This document shows, in pieces, positions 19,404 to 29,334 of a DNA stretch of 64,000 bases. How positions within the stretch are numbered: the stretch's first letter is position 1; every line of letters begins with the position of its first letter. The position numbers were made by a program, and so were the translations under genes. The stretch lies in contig NZ_CP029397.2 of NCBI RefSeq assembly GCF_001704615.3, positions 434,001-498,000 on the forward strand. Reading direction: 5' to 3'. The stretch comes from Acinetobacter defluvii (lineage in GTDB: Bacteria > Pseudomonadota > Gammaproteobacteria > Pseudomonadales > Moraxellaceae). Below the pieces are notes generated by a model. That model ran no database searches. It worked only from the letters and a program-made list of their open reading frames with translations, and was not told the DNA's origin.

Positions 19404-22400
19404 ATGGGGATTCATGTTATTCAAAGCCAATCGATTGATATATTGGTTCAAGGTGTTTTACAAAGTGCCAGTACCGCTTCGAATGACCCATTTTCAGTTT
19501 TAAAGCCACAACATTTTATTGTGCCAACCCCTGCAGTACAAGAATGGCTTACACAACGCTTATCTGAGCAGCGTGGTGTGAGTGCCAATACTGTGTTTCA
19601 TCAACGAATCCGTGGCTTTCAATGGTATGCCTATAAACAGGTTTTAAACGGTGAAGATGACCGTGTGGGTAAAGCCAACGTGCCACGCTTGATCATGAAA
19701 TGGCGTATTTACCAGACTTTAAAAGAATTTATACAAACGCCTGACAATGCCTTAGCCACAGAGCATCCACTTCATCCCATTATTCAACGTATTTATGATG
19801 CGGCAGCGCAGCTTGAACAAGGTCTAGAAAAACAGCTCAAAAAACAAAGCATGTTGTATTGGGTGGCAGAGCAAGTGTCTTTGCTGTTTAGTAACTACAT
19901 GATTTATCGTGGGCAATGCCAACGGGGTTGTGCTGAGCCGTGTACCTGTCCAAGCAATTGGCTGGGACAATGGGGACAAGGGCGTGGGTTGAACATTGAA
20001 CAGCAATTTTTTAAAACGGATCAACAGCTTTCTGCCTTTCAGCTCAACCAAGCACAAGAACTAGAACAATGGCAACGTTGGCTGTGGGTGCATACTTTTC
20101 ATGATGATTTTGTGGAAATGGGTTTGATCGATAATTTGTTTTGGGAAATTCTCGATAATCCTGATCAACGTCACAAAGCCTTACAGTGTTTGCCTGAAAA
20201 AGTAGTGGTATTTACTTTGTTAGATTTGCCGCCACAGCAGTTGGATTTTTTAAGACGTTTAGGGCAGTACTTAGATGTTATTATTTTACATTACAACCCA
20301 TCTCAAGAATATTGGGCAGACAGTGTCGATCCAAACTGGAAAAAACGCTATGACTTGGGAGTAAAAGAACGCTTTATTGCTAAAAACCCCAAAGCTACAG
20401 ATGCCGATGTACAGCGGTTTTTTGATGAATTTACCTTAAATTTTAATGCTGAAATTCGTGAGTCACGTCATCCTTTGCTGACCCGTTTTGGTAAGCAAGC
20501 ACGAGATCATTTTTCATTATTGTCACAGCTTTCTTCTGGTGAGGAAGGGCAGTGGGTCGATGCGTTTGTGAATGAAGAACCGAGTCATCTACTAAGCAAA
20601 TTGCAATCTGATATTTTGTATTTGCTTGAGCCAGAAACACATGCTTATGCTTTAGATCCACAAGATGATTCGATTCAAATCCATGTGTGTCATTCTTCTT
20701 TAAGACAGTTGGAAGTTTTAAAAGAGCAGTTGATTCATTGGCTTTCACAAAGTACAAAAGAACACCCACGCCGCCCAAGTGATGTTTTGGTTTTAGTGCC
20801 AAATTTAAAAGAAATAGAGCCGTTGATTCGCAGTGTATTTCCACATATTCCGCATCAGGATAGTATCCATGTACCTGCAAAAATTGCAGGTGTCACTCAG
20901 CTGGATGTGGACAATGCTTGGCGTGCAGTTTTGGGCAGTATTGAATGGGTACAAGGGCGTTTTACGGTTGAAGATTTTTCAGATTGGATTAATTTAGAAG
21001 CGACACAACTGCGTTATGGCTTGGATGTCGCCAATACTCAACGCATATTAGCGCTTTTGATCCAAGCAGGTTTTAAACGAGGTTTGGATGCAGCGCATTT
21101 ACAACGTAGCTTAACGGAGGATGATCAAGATTTTCGTTTTAGTTTTAAATTTGCCTTAGATCGTTTGAGTTTGGGTGTCGCCATTCCTACCCATCAAATT
21201 TTTGCGGATACTTTAAGTTTTGAAAATGTGCTCTCCAGTGATTTTGAACTAATTGGCATCTTGATTGAAATTTACCAAGATTTTGCAGCACATCGGGATT
21301 GGATAATTCAGCATGAGCTGGGACAAAGTAAAACCGTTGAAGAATGGTTGAATTTATTAAGCGTCGAGGTCTATAAATTCATTGATACAGGTGTTGAAGT
21401 ACTCAAAGTGGTACTCGATGCTTTAAACCTACAACATAAAATGCTGCGACATTCGTATTTGCGTTTGGGTAATCAACAACAAGATGCCAATCATTTAAAA
21501 GGTATTCATTTGCCTTTACCTTATGTGTTGGCAGAAATCCAAACCGCATTATCCACACAATTGGCTCAAACCTTACCGACGGGTGATATTACGTTCAGCC
21601 AAATTGGGCAAATTCGCCCATTGCCCTATAAATTGGTGGTCATGTTAAATTTGGACAGTGGTAAATTTCCAACACGTAACCAACATATTCCTTTTGATTT
21701 GATGGAAATATTACGTCCACAATTGGGCGATCGTTCGCGTTTAGAGGATGATCAAGGTGCATTTTTAGATACTTTGCTGTTGGCGCAGGACAGTTTATGG
21801 TTATTTTACAATGGCTTTGATGTGAATGATGGGGAAGTCCGTGATCCTTCTAGCGTTTTGCAAGAGTTGGTTAGTCATATCGCTTTGATTAGCCACACTT
21901 CAAATCTTCCTGTAGAAAAGATACCAGAACTTGTCTGTATAAATGGCATTGAAATTCCTGAGAATATTCGTTCGCTCTATCATGTGCATGCATTACAACC
22001 TTTTGAGCCACAAGGCTTTTTGGAAAATACTGCTGTGCGTTATCAAGACCAGTGGTATAACGTTGCCCAATATTTACAACAATCATCAAGTTTGGAGCAA
22101 CGAGAAGCGTGGGTAAATACGCCTTATCCTGTGGTGCAAGAGAGTATGACGATCTTAGACGCAGGGCAATGGATTCAGGACATGGTATTTCCTGCGAGGT
22201 TGTATTTAAAAACTTTGGGTGTACAGAATTTAAAGTCACAGGATGTGCCTGCACAAGTTGAACCTTTGGTATTGGATGGTTTGGCACGGTATCAAATTCG
22301 TGATTATTTACAAAAAAAGTATTTACAAAAAAATCAAGTTGTCACTGACAAAGAGCAGTTTGGTTTACTACAAGATCAATTGCCGATTGGTAAAGCCCAA

Positions 22401-23090
22401 TATAGTGCTTGGCAAATCAGTGTCATGGAACAAGACAACTTAAAAGCACGTTTAAAACAATATGCAGACAGTGTAACTGCGACCACTCAACGGCAATGGC
22501 GTATTTCTGTTGATGTCGTGATGAATATCAGTGTCCCTCAACAATTTGCCCAGCATTGGGTCAGCCTAAATGCATCGAGTGGACGCGCAAGTCGGCGTGC
22601 TAAAGTTTGGCTCGAATATTTACTTTGGTTGAGTTATCTCAATTTGGACGAAGCACAATCGGCAAAACTGCAACGAATCGCTTTGTTTAGTGATATCACC
22701 ATTATCAATACAGGGGTAAGCTCACAACAAGCCAAAGCATATTTGGCAGAATGGTTTAAAGCATATGCTTATGCACAATCTGAACCTTTGGTGTTGCCTG
22801 CGGCATTGTTGTTATTGTTGGCTGAGAAAGGCAAAACACTGGAGTGGTTAGAGGATGAGCAAGCTCAAATGCAACTTGCAAACTTGCCTGATTTACTCAA
22901 GGAATGGAATAAAAGTGATGCATTTTTACCATTCGCATTAGAAGATATGGAATGGAGTAAAAAACATTCTGATTGGCAATTTATATTACAAGAACAAGAT
23001 GCAACTGCATTATTAAAATATGCCTGTGAAAAATTTGCCTATGTACTGTATCAACCGATTTATCAATACCAGTTTATGGTGGAGGAATAA
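19404..23090 (+). CDS. recC: exodeoxyribonuclease V subunit gamma (RecC)
   Basis: The RecC subunit of RecBCD, which repairs double-strand breaks. It splits the duplex, scans for Chi and holds RecB and RecD. It has 1,228 residues, close to E. coli. The N-terminus (GIHVIQSQSIDILVQ) and the conserved PLPYKLVVMLNLDSGKFP region fit the inactivated helicase-like fold. A Cys-rich insert (CQRGCAEPCTC) occurs near residue 175. The start has AGGAAAT just upstream. recB begins 3 bases after its stop. There is no ptrA between them, unlike E. coli. Confidence 0.96.
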   Translation: MGIHVIQSQSIDILVQGVLQSASTASNDPFSVLKPQHFIVPTPAVQEWLTQRLSEQRGVSANTVFHQRIRGFQWYAYKQVLNGEDDRVGKANVPRLIMKWRIYQTLKEFIQTPDNALATEHPLHPIIQRIYDAAAQLEQGLEKQLKKQSMLYWVAEQVSLLFSNYMIYRGQCQRGCAEPCTCPSNWLGQWGQGRGLNIEQQFFKTDQQLSAFQLNQAQELEQWQRWLWVHTFHDDFVEMGLIDNLFWEILDNPDQRHKALQCLPEKVVVFTLLDLPPQQLDFLRRLGQYLDVIILHYNPSQEYWADSVDPNWKKRYDLGVKERFIAKNPKATDADVQRFFDEFTLNFNAEIRESRHPLLTRFGKQARDHFSLLSQLSSGEEGQWVDAFVNEEPSHLLSKLQSDILYLLEPETHAYALDPQDDSIQIHVCHSSLRQLEVLKEQLIHWLSQSTKEHPRRPSDVLVLVPNLKEIEPLIRSVFPHIPHQDSIHVPAKIAGVTQLDVDNAWRAVLGSIEWVQGRFTVEDFSDWINLEATQLRYGLDVANTQRILALLIQAGFKRGLDAAHLQRSLTEDDQDFRFSFKFALDRLSLGVAIPTHQIFADTLSFENVLSSDFELIGILIEIYQDFAAHRDWIIQHELGQSKTVEEWLNLLSVEVYKFIDTGVEVLKVVLDALNLQHKMLRHSYLRLGNQQQDANHLKGIHLPLPYVLAEIQTALSTQLAQTLPTGDITFSQIGQIRPLPYKLVVMLNLDSGKFPTRNQHIPFDLMEILRPQLGDRSRLEDDQGAFLDTLLLAQDSLWLFYNGFDVNDGEVRDPSSVLQELVSHIALISHTSNLPVEKIPELVCINGIEIPENIRSLYHVHALQPFEPQGFLENTAVRYQDQWYNVAQYLQQSSSLEQREAWVNTPYPVVQESMTILDAGQWIQDMVFPARLYLKTLGVQNLKSQDVPAQVEPLVLDGLARYQIRDYLQKKYLQKNQVVTDKEQFGLLQDQLPIGKAQYSAWQISVMEQDNLKARLKQYADSVTATTQRQWRISVDVVMNISVPQQFAQHWVSLNASSGRASRRAKVWLEYLLWLSYLNLDEAQSAKLQRIALFSDITIINTGVSSQQAKAYLAEWFKAYAYAQSEPLVLPAALLLLLAEKGKTLEWLEDEQAQMQLANLPDLLKEWNKSDAFLPFALEDMEWSKKHSDWQFILQEQDATALLKYACEKFAYVLYQPIYQYQFMVEE

Positions 23091-23093
23091 GTT

Positions 23094-26000
23094 ATGCACC
23101 CAGTTTCACCACCGAAAAACCAATTAAATGCGCCTAAAAAGGTATCCATTCAACCCATTGCAGACATGCAGTTTGCAGGTTTACATTGGATCGAGGCATC
23201 TGCAGGGACAGGCAAAACTTATACACTTTCAAGTTTAATGGTGCGTATTTTTCTTGAAAAATATTTACCTAATCAAGTGATTGCAACCACTTTTACTCGT
23301 AAAGCAGCTGCCGAGTTAAAAAGCCGTATTCGAGCAAGATTACAGGAAACTTATCGTTATTTTGATGGGTGTCGTAGTCTGACAGAACAAGAGATTCTTG
23401 CTAAAGCTGCTCAAGAAAATGACCCGCTGTTTGCCAAAGTTTTAGTGACATTTGCGACACAAACTGCTTATGCCTGTGAACGTTTAAAGTTGGTGATTGA
23501 TCAGTTGGATGAATTATTTGTTGGGACTTTAGACAGCTTTAGCCAAAAACTGTTACGTGAATTTGCCTTTGAAAGTGGCAAGATCGAACGTGCCGAAATT
23601 ACCGATGATGCAAAAAGTTATACGTTTCAACTCATTCACGATGTTTTGCGAGAGTGGATTCAAAAGCAACCGCAAAATATGATTGATTATTTAATCTTAA
23701 ATAAAAAACTCAAATCTCAAGATGTGTATGTAGCAGTAGTGGAAAATAGTCTGAATTTCACCTCAGCCAAATTACAAGAAATCCAGCCGCCACACATTGA
23801 TCTTTCACAATTTGATCAGGAGGTTCAGGATTTATTGACACTGGATGTAACCCAGATTGAAAGTTTGTCTGATTTTTATTTAGAAAATGGGCAACATCAT
23901 AAGATCATTGGTAAAAAATGGCGAGATCATGGCAGAATACAGTCACTTTTGACTGAGCAGCTACCGCGCTTGATCGCTGCAATTCGTCAACAAGGTATCT
24001 ATAGCATCTTTGTCGCACAACATGCAGATACCTTAAAAGCCTTAAGTGAGTTGACCACCAAAAAAGTTTTAAATAAATGTTCTGAGGATATTCTGCAAAG
24101 TTTTGAACAAAATGCGGTGATCCTGAACTTAAAACAATTTATTGAGGCATTGACACAACTCCGTGGTGATTTGGACACACTAGACAGTTATTTGCAATTT
24201 CATCTGGCAAGTGAAGTCAAAAAACGTTTGCCACAAGTGCTTCAACAAAAAGGTGAAACCACTTTTGCCCAGCAAATTCGTACACTTGCTGAGTCATTAC
24301 AAGGTGAACAAGGGCAGCGTTTTGCCAGTTTTATTCATGCACGTTATCCCTTGATTCTTGTGGACGAGTTCCAAGATACCAACCAAGACCAAGACGATAT
24401 GTTGGCACAGATTTGGCGTCATCCGAGTCGGGTGAAAAATGGATGTATGATCATGGTGGGTGACCGTAAACAAGCGATTTATGGTTTCCGTGGTGGCGAT
24501 ATGTTGACCTTTTTAAAAGCACATCAAGATGTGTTTGGCAAAGACGGAAATGCCTACAATTTGGTCTATAATCATCGCTCTGTTCAGCCTTTGGTTGAAG
24601 TGATAGACGCATTATTCCAACGTCAAACCGATTTTGGTGAGCAAGTTTTCTATACGCCAGTACAAGCAGGAAGTCGCCCACATCCAGACTTGATTGATCA
24701 TGGACAGATTAATCCTACACCTTTACGTTGGTTACAGTTAGAGGATAAAAATACCGAAGCGGAACAAGTTGCTTGGAAGATTCGGGATTTGCTGAATCAA
24801 GCCATTCAGGGTGAGCTTTACTTTCAAGAAAAGAATGGCAATCGGGCTTTAGATGAAAATGATATTGCGATTTTATCTAAAAATCATGATGGTTTAGACA
24901 AAGCACAGTCTGCCTTAGCATTTTTAGGGATTCGTACCAATCGACCTGCTAAAAAAAGTGTATTTAGTAGCGCACTTGCTCAAGATGTTGGCGCAGTATT
25001 GACTGCTATTATGTATCCTTATGATGAAGCCAAAGTCAAACGGGCTTTACTGAGTCGCTTAATGGGATTTGACTTAAAAAAACTGATTAAACTTGAGCAA
25101 AAAGCCGAAGGTCTAAGTCATTATATTGAACAATTTGATTTGATCCGTGAGATGTGGCTAAAACAAGGCTTTTTAACAGCTTGGCAATACGCCTTGACCA
25201 AGTTTAAGGTTTGGACAAATTTAGTTGCTAAACAAAGCCGTGATAATGAACGTGTTGTGGTGAATTTACGTCATTTAACTGAACTGTTGAGCCAGCACAG
25301 TGAGCGCTATCAAGGCGCACAAAATCTCTATCATTGGTATTTAAAGCAACTGACTTCACCGATGGAACGAGAATGGGAATTAGAGCGTAAACTGTCAAAT
25401 GATGCAGGTGTACAGCTGATGACCATTCACCAGTCCAAAGGTTTGGAGTTTAAAATCGTATTTTTATTGGGTGCGGATAAGGACTTTCGTGAACCCAATA
25501 AAAGTTTAAATTTTTCTACTCAAGAAACTTTAAATCCCCAAACAGGACAGATTGAACAACAACGTGTTGTGGCTGTGAATGATAAAAATATTTTAAAACC
25601 TGAGGCGATTCAACAGCATGACGAACGTGCGTTGGCAGAGCATCATCGTCTTTGGTATGTGGCACTGACACGTGCCAGCTATCGTGTGTATGCCATGATG
25701 CAAGATGATGCTGGAAAATCAACTACAGGCTTAGCATTTTGGCGAGGGCATCCTGCGCAATCTTTTCAGCATGTGGGTTGTGTTGTAGAAGATTTATTGA
25801 CCCAACGACCAGTTGCGCTTAAAGCCAAAGTGATTGAAAACTTTGAAGCAATCGAGGCAATGCCACTGCCAAATATGCGTTTTTATTCTAGAACTAAAAC
25901 CAGTTTTAGTGCTTTGGCGCAACATCTGACGCGTCAGCAAATTCAGGATGCCTTGGCAGTGACAGAGCCGAGCAGTGCGGTTGCAGAAGATGAAAGCTAT

Positions 26001-26846
26001 ATCCATCCTCGTATTAAAACAGCTCAGCAAGCAACTGTACCGATCGCATGGATTAAAGATAATTTTCCGATGGGAACAACGGCGGGAACATTTTTACATA
26101 AGATTTTTGAACATCTTGATTTTCAAAATCCAGAGACATGGACGACTGAACTGAAACGCCGTTTTGCCAATGAAGATCAAAAGCTGAAAAATGAATTGCT
26201 TGAGAAATATCAAAAAGTATTTGCTGAGCCACAAGATGAAAAAGACATTGAACCTATATTGATTCAGATGATGCAAGATTGGTTGCTGGATGTCTTAGAC
26301 ACACCGATTTTGGATGATTTTAAACTTAAAAAACTCAGTCATACTCAGCGCTTAGCCGAATTTCCATTTCATTTGGCATTGGCAGATCGGGTGCTGACTA
26401 TTCAACGGATTCATGCTTTATTTGCTGAGTATGATATTCAAATGCCTGAGTTTAAGGACGCTTTTGCTGCACGTTACTTAAAAGGTGAAATTGATCTTGT
26501 ATTTTATGATGGTCAGAAATTTCATATTGCCGATTATAAAAGTAACTACTTAGGTGCTGATCAGCAACAATATAGCAGTACTGCGATTCAGGAGAGTATG
26601 AGTTTTGCCAGTTATTGGCTACAAGCAGCGTTGTATCTCGTGGCATTGCATCGTTACCTCAGTGTTAAATTAGAAAATTATCAGATTGATCAACATTTAG
26701 GTGGGGCAAGTTATTTGTATTTAAGAGGCATGAATGGGCAAGAAGGACAAGGCTATCATTATTGGCGACCAAATTCAGAATTTATTCTTCGATTAGATGC
26801 AATATTGGGCTATTTTGCTGAGGATAAACTTAGCAATATTGCATGA
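23094..26846 (+). CDS. recB: exodeoxyribonuclease V subunit beta (RecB helicase-nuclease)
   Basis: The 3'-5' SF1 helicase and only nuclease of RecBCD, 1,250 residues. Walker A (EASAGTGKTYTL) is near residue 36, motif II (LVDEFQDTN) near 425, and motif V-VI sequences (TIHQSKGLEFKIVFLLG) near 770. The C-terminal nuclease motif GEIDLVFYDG...DYKS is at about 1130-1150, with the metal-binding Asp and the Lys. All key residues are present, so the enzyme should be active. Its Shine-Dalgarno sequence (GGAGG) lies inside the end of recC, which indicates translational coupling. Confidence 0.97.
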   Translation: MHPVSPPKNQLNAPKKVSIQPIADMQFAGLHWIEASAGTGKTYTLSSLMVRIFLEKYLPNQVIATTFTRKAAAELKSRIRARLQETYRYFDGCRSLTEQEILAKAAQENDPLFAKVLVTFATQTAYACERLKLVIDQLDELFVGTLDSFSQKLLREFAFESGKIERAEITDDAKSYTFQLIHDVLREWIQKQPQNMIDYLILNKKLKSQDVYVAVVENSLNFTSAKLQEIQPPHIDLSQFDQEVQDLLTLDVTQIESLSDFYLENGQHHKIIGKKWRDHGRIQSLLTEQLPRLIAAIRQQGIYSIFVAQHADTLKALSELTTKKVLNKCSEDILQSFEQNAVILNLKQFIEALTQLRGDLDTLDSYLQFHLASEVKKRLPQVLQQKGETTFAQQIRTLAESLQGEQGQRFASFIHARYPLILVDEFQDTNQDQDDMLAQIWRHPSRVKNGCMIMVGDRKQAIYGFRGGDMLTFLKAHQDVFGKDGNAYNLVYNHRSVQPLVEVIDALFQRQTDFGEQVFYTPVQAGSRPHPDLIDHGQINPTPLRWLQLEDKNTEAEQVAWKIRDLLNQAIQGELYFQEKNGNRALDENDIAILSKNHDGLDKAQSALAFLGIRTNRPAKKSVFSSALAQDVGAVLTAIMYPYDEAKVKRALLSRLMGFDLKKLIKLEQKAEGLSHYIEQFDLIREMWLKQGFLTAWQYALTKFKVWTNLVAKQSRDNERVVVNLRHLTELLSQHSERYQGAQNLYHWYLKQLTSPMEREWELERKLSNDAGVQLMTIHQSKGLEFKIVFLLGADKDFREPNKSLNFSTQETLNPQTGQIEQQRVVAVNDKNILKPEAIQQHDERALAEHHRLWYVALTRASYRVYAMMQDDAGKSTTGLAFWRGHPAQSFQHVGCVVEDLLTQRPVALKAKVIENFEAIEAMPLPNMRFYSRTKTSFSALAQHLTRQQIQDALAVTEPSSAVAEDESYIHPRIKTAQQATVPIAWIKDNFPMGTTAGTFLHKIFEHLDFQNPETWTTELKRRFANEDQKLKNELLEKYQKVFAEPQDEKDIEPILIQMMQDWLLDVLDTPILDDFKLKKLSHTQRLAEFPFHLALADRVLTIQRIHALFAEYDIQMPEFKDAFAARYLKGEIDLVFYDGQKFHIADYKSNYLGADQQQYSSTAIQESMSFASYWLQAALYLVALHRYLSVKLENYQIDQHLGGASYLYLRGMNGQEGQGYHYWRPNSEFILRLDAILGYFAEDKLSNIA

Positions 26847-26944
26847 TATTTTAAATGAATCTCTATATAAACAAAGCACTAGTTTGTGGATAAGTTTGTT
26901 GAAAACCTTGTAGATAACTCTGAGGATAACTGTGTGGAAAATAG
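26846..26944 (+). repeat. five 12-base tandem units with DnaA-box-like cores at the recD start
   Basis: From 26885, units begin TGTGGATAA, TGTTGAAAA, TGTAGATAA, TGAGGATAA and TGTGGAAAA, at 26885, 26897, 26909, 26921 and 26933, exactly 12 bases apart. The first is a perfect DnaA box (TTATCCACA) on the minus strand; the others differ by one or two bases. In frame they encode VDKF, VENL, VDNS, EDNC, VENS. Confidence 0.7.
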
Positions 26945-28685
26945 TCAAAATTTAGAAAATGAATTACCTCAATGGGTTAGCAACTGGACAAATTATCTAT
27001 TAAAAACCCAATTCCAAGATGAAAAAATACATGAAAATTCATTTAAATTAATCAGTGACATTTTGATGGCTTCTTTGCAAGGAGACAGTTGCTTAAAACA
27101 ACAAAATCGAGATTTACACGGTTTAGAATCATTATTCATTACAGAAAATCAAGCCCAACAACAGCAGGTTGCACCATTTGTCTTTAATGATGAGTATTTA
27201 TATTTATACCGTTATTGGCAGCTTGAACAACGTTTAGCGCAGCAAGTCATGCGCTTAAAACAACAAAATATACAAGCCATTAATACTGAAAATTTTGATG
27301 ATTTGTTAAGTGATGTACATCAAAAAAATGCACTGAAGATGGTTGCAAAAAATGCTTTTAATATCATCACAGGTGGACCTGGGACAGGAAAAACCTATAC
27401 CTTGGCACGAATTATTGCGGTTTTACATCAAGCTTTACCAGAGATTCGTATTGCGATGGCAGCGCCAACGGGTAAAGCCGCACAGCGTATGGGAGAAGCT
27501 CTACAAAAATCTTTAAATGATCCCAAACTACAGCAGTTTGGACTACGTTTAGAGATGTTTAATCCTGTGACGATTCATCGATTATTAGGCTTAGGAAATC
27601 AGCATATTCCACGTTTTTATTTGACACAACCTTTGCCTTATGACGTGATCGTGGTGGACGAAGCTTCGATGTTGGATTTAAATCTCGCGACTATGCTCTT
27701 TGAAGCGTTACCTGAACATTGCCGATTGATTTTATTGGGTGATGCCAATCAGTTGGCTTCTGTAGATGTGGGTTCGGTTTTAGCTGACTTACAGCAAGTT
27801 CCAGATTTAAAACAAAATCGAGTAAATTTAGTGACGACCCATCGCTTTAAACAAGATGCTGCGATTGGTAAATTAGCACAGTTTATTCAACAAGAAGCGA
27901 TTGCAGACATCGGGATGCCACAACTTTTGCAACAGTTTGAACAGAAAATTGTGGTTGCAAGTAAGATTCAACATGTTGAGCTTAAAGCAGACATGCAAGA
28001 TGTCATTCAGTTGGAATATTTGCCTGAAACGATCTCGACTACTGCCTATGCAGATTATTATCAAAAATTAAGTCTAGGTTTTCAGGACTATTTTGACAGT
28101 CTAAAAGCGTATTTGGATGATCCTGAGCCATCAGAAAAAATCAACAAGGTTATTCAAGCTTTTGACCAATACAGAATTCTAACAGCAGTACGACATGGTG
28201 AGTTGGGTTTAAACGCAGTAAATGTTGAAATGGAGCAAGCTTTATTTAAAGCTATTCCACATTTATATCGACAAGGAGACTGGTATATTGGACGTCCTGT
28301 GATGATGGATTACAACGATTATCAGCTTGGTTTATCCAATGGAGATATTGGTGTGTGCTTTAAGCATCGTCAAAATGCTGAACAGTTTGAAGTGTATTTT
28401 CCAAGTTTAAATAAATGGGTGCTGGCTTCACGTTTACCGAAGTCGATTCAGACGGCTTTTGCACTTACGATTCATAAATCACAAGGCTCTGAATTCCAAC
28501 ATACGATGGTGATTTTGGACACACCTGCACAGAAACTATTGAGTCAAGAGCTACTGTATACTGCGATCACTCGTGCTAAATCGGCAGTAAGTTTATTGGT
28601 GCAAGAAAATGCTTTTTATCAAGCTTTAACTGTTGCTACACAGCGACAAAGTGGATTGGTTAAAAAAATTAAAAATCTGCATTAA
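26886..28685 (+). CDS. recD: exodeoxyribonuclease V subunit alpha (RecD helicase)
   Basis: The 5'-3' SF1 helicase of RecBCD, which also controls Chi recognition. It has 599 residues from a GTG at 26886. Walker A (ITGGPGTGKTYTLARI) is near residue 160, Walker B (VVDEASMLD) near 255, and the motif V-VI region (ALTIHKSQGSEF) near 530. The start is uncertain: a GTG at 26934 has GAGG 8 bases upstream and would drop 16 residues of a VDNx repeat that is not part of the conserved protein. It is separated from recB by 39 bases. The window shows recC-recB-recD as one operon. Confidence 0.94.
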   Translation: MDKFVENLVDNSEDNCVENSQNLENELPQWVSNWTNYLLKTQFQDEKIHENSFKLISDILMASLQGDSCLKQQNRDLHGLESLFITENQAQQQQVAPFVFNDEYLYLYRYWQLEQRLAQQVMRLKQQNIQAINTENFDDLLSDVHQKNALKMVAKNAFNIITGGPGTGKTYTLARIIAVLHQALPEIRIAMAAPTGKAAQRMGEALQKSLNDPKLQQFGLRLEMFNPVTIHRLLGLGNQHIPRFYLTQPLPYDVIVVDEASMLDLNLATMLFEALPEHCRLILLGDANQLASVDVGSVLADLQQVPDLKQNRVNLVTTHRFKQDAAIGKLAQFIQQEAIADIGMPQLLQQFEQKIVVASKIQHVELKADMQDVIQLEYLPETISTTAYADYYQKLSLGFQDYFDSLKAYLDDPEPSEKINKVIQAFDQYRILTAVRHGELGLNAVNVEMEQALFKAIPHLYRQGDWYIGRPVMMDYNDYQLGLSNGDIGVCFKHRQNAEQFEVYFPSLNKWVLASRLPKSIQTAFALTIHKSQGSEFQHTMVILDTPAQKLLSQELLYTAITRAKSAVSLLVQENAFYQALTVATQRQSGLVKKIKNLH

Positions 28686-28789
28686 TTGTTAATTAAAACT
28701 TAATAAAGTGACTTTTGTAAGAAATAGCTTACATGAATTCAAGATATTGACGCATAGAGCTAGCGTAAAGATTTTGAGATGATGGCTAC

Positions 28790-28940
28790 ATAAAGAGCTT
28801 GGTATGGAGCACTAAGCAAAAATCGCACAATAACAATAATTTAAAGTCGAGAGACTGCGAACTTACATGAAGTAGGGCATAAAGAGGAAACTTACAGCCG
28901 CTAAGCCTTGTAGTTTTGGGAGAGACTACAGGGCTTTTTT
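28790..28940 (+). ncRNA. candidate small RNA or long 3' UTR after recD
   Basis: No open frame of note is present. The stretch holds AAT AAC AAT AAT triplets (28829-28840), which fit the ARN pattern bound by the distal face of Hfq, and ends in a strong terminator with a U-run. The 5' end and promoter are not clear. It could equally be the recBCD 3' UTR. Confidence 0.3.
28903..28940 (+). terminator. rho-independent terminator downstream of recBCD
   Basis: AAGCCTTGTAGT (28903-28914) pairs with ACTACAGGGCTT (28925-28936), with one G-U pair and a 10-base loop. Six T follow from 28935. Confidence 0.9.
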
Positions 28941-29039
28941 ATGTCTATGTGATTTACATAAAATCAACATAGTATACATAATGTACGTTTTTTCTTACAA
29001 AAATATAAGAAAAATGCGACTTCCATCATATTTTGAATA

Positions 29040-29218
29040 TGTCATGATGTGTTCATAAGGAAATCATAGATTAGATTGGGTTGAGTGAAGCACGGATGAA
29101 TACACATTTATAAATGAACAGCAAAATAACAATAAAAATAAATAAAAAAACAAAAATCAGAAAATAACGAAACTACAGCGCAATGGAAAAGCCCTTAGAG
29201 TAATCTAAGGGCTTTTTC
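29040..29218 (+). ncRNA. second candidate small RNA
   Basis: It lacks a coding frame. It contains AAT AAC AAT AAA AAT AAA (29125-29142), six ARN triplets in a row, and ends in a strong terminator at 29187-29217. The motif AATAACAATAA is shared with the candidate at 28790-28940. The promoter is not identified and the 5' end is a guess. Confidence 0.28.
29187..29218. terminator. strong bidirectional terminator
   Basis: AAAAGCCCTTAGA (29187-29199) pairs perfectly with TCTAAGGGCTTTT (29204-29216) around a GTAA loop, with a T-run. It could close a plus-strand RNA or the minus-strand hydrolase gene that ends at 29335. Confidence 0.9.
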
Positions 29219-29334
29219 TTAACTATAACTTAAAAATCAGAAGAGCTAATATCAAGTATTTCACAACATGGAGAACATGAGTCGCAATACCCTTTCATTC
29301 AAAATAAGTCTAAGCTTTATTTAGACTAAGCCCT

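Noticed and set aside
28988..29014. TTTTTCTTA / TAAGAAAAA inverted repeat
   Set aside because: All A and T, in an AT-rich stretch, without a GC stem; not credible as a terminator or operator by itself.
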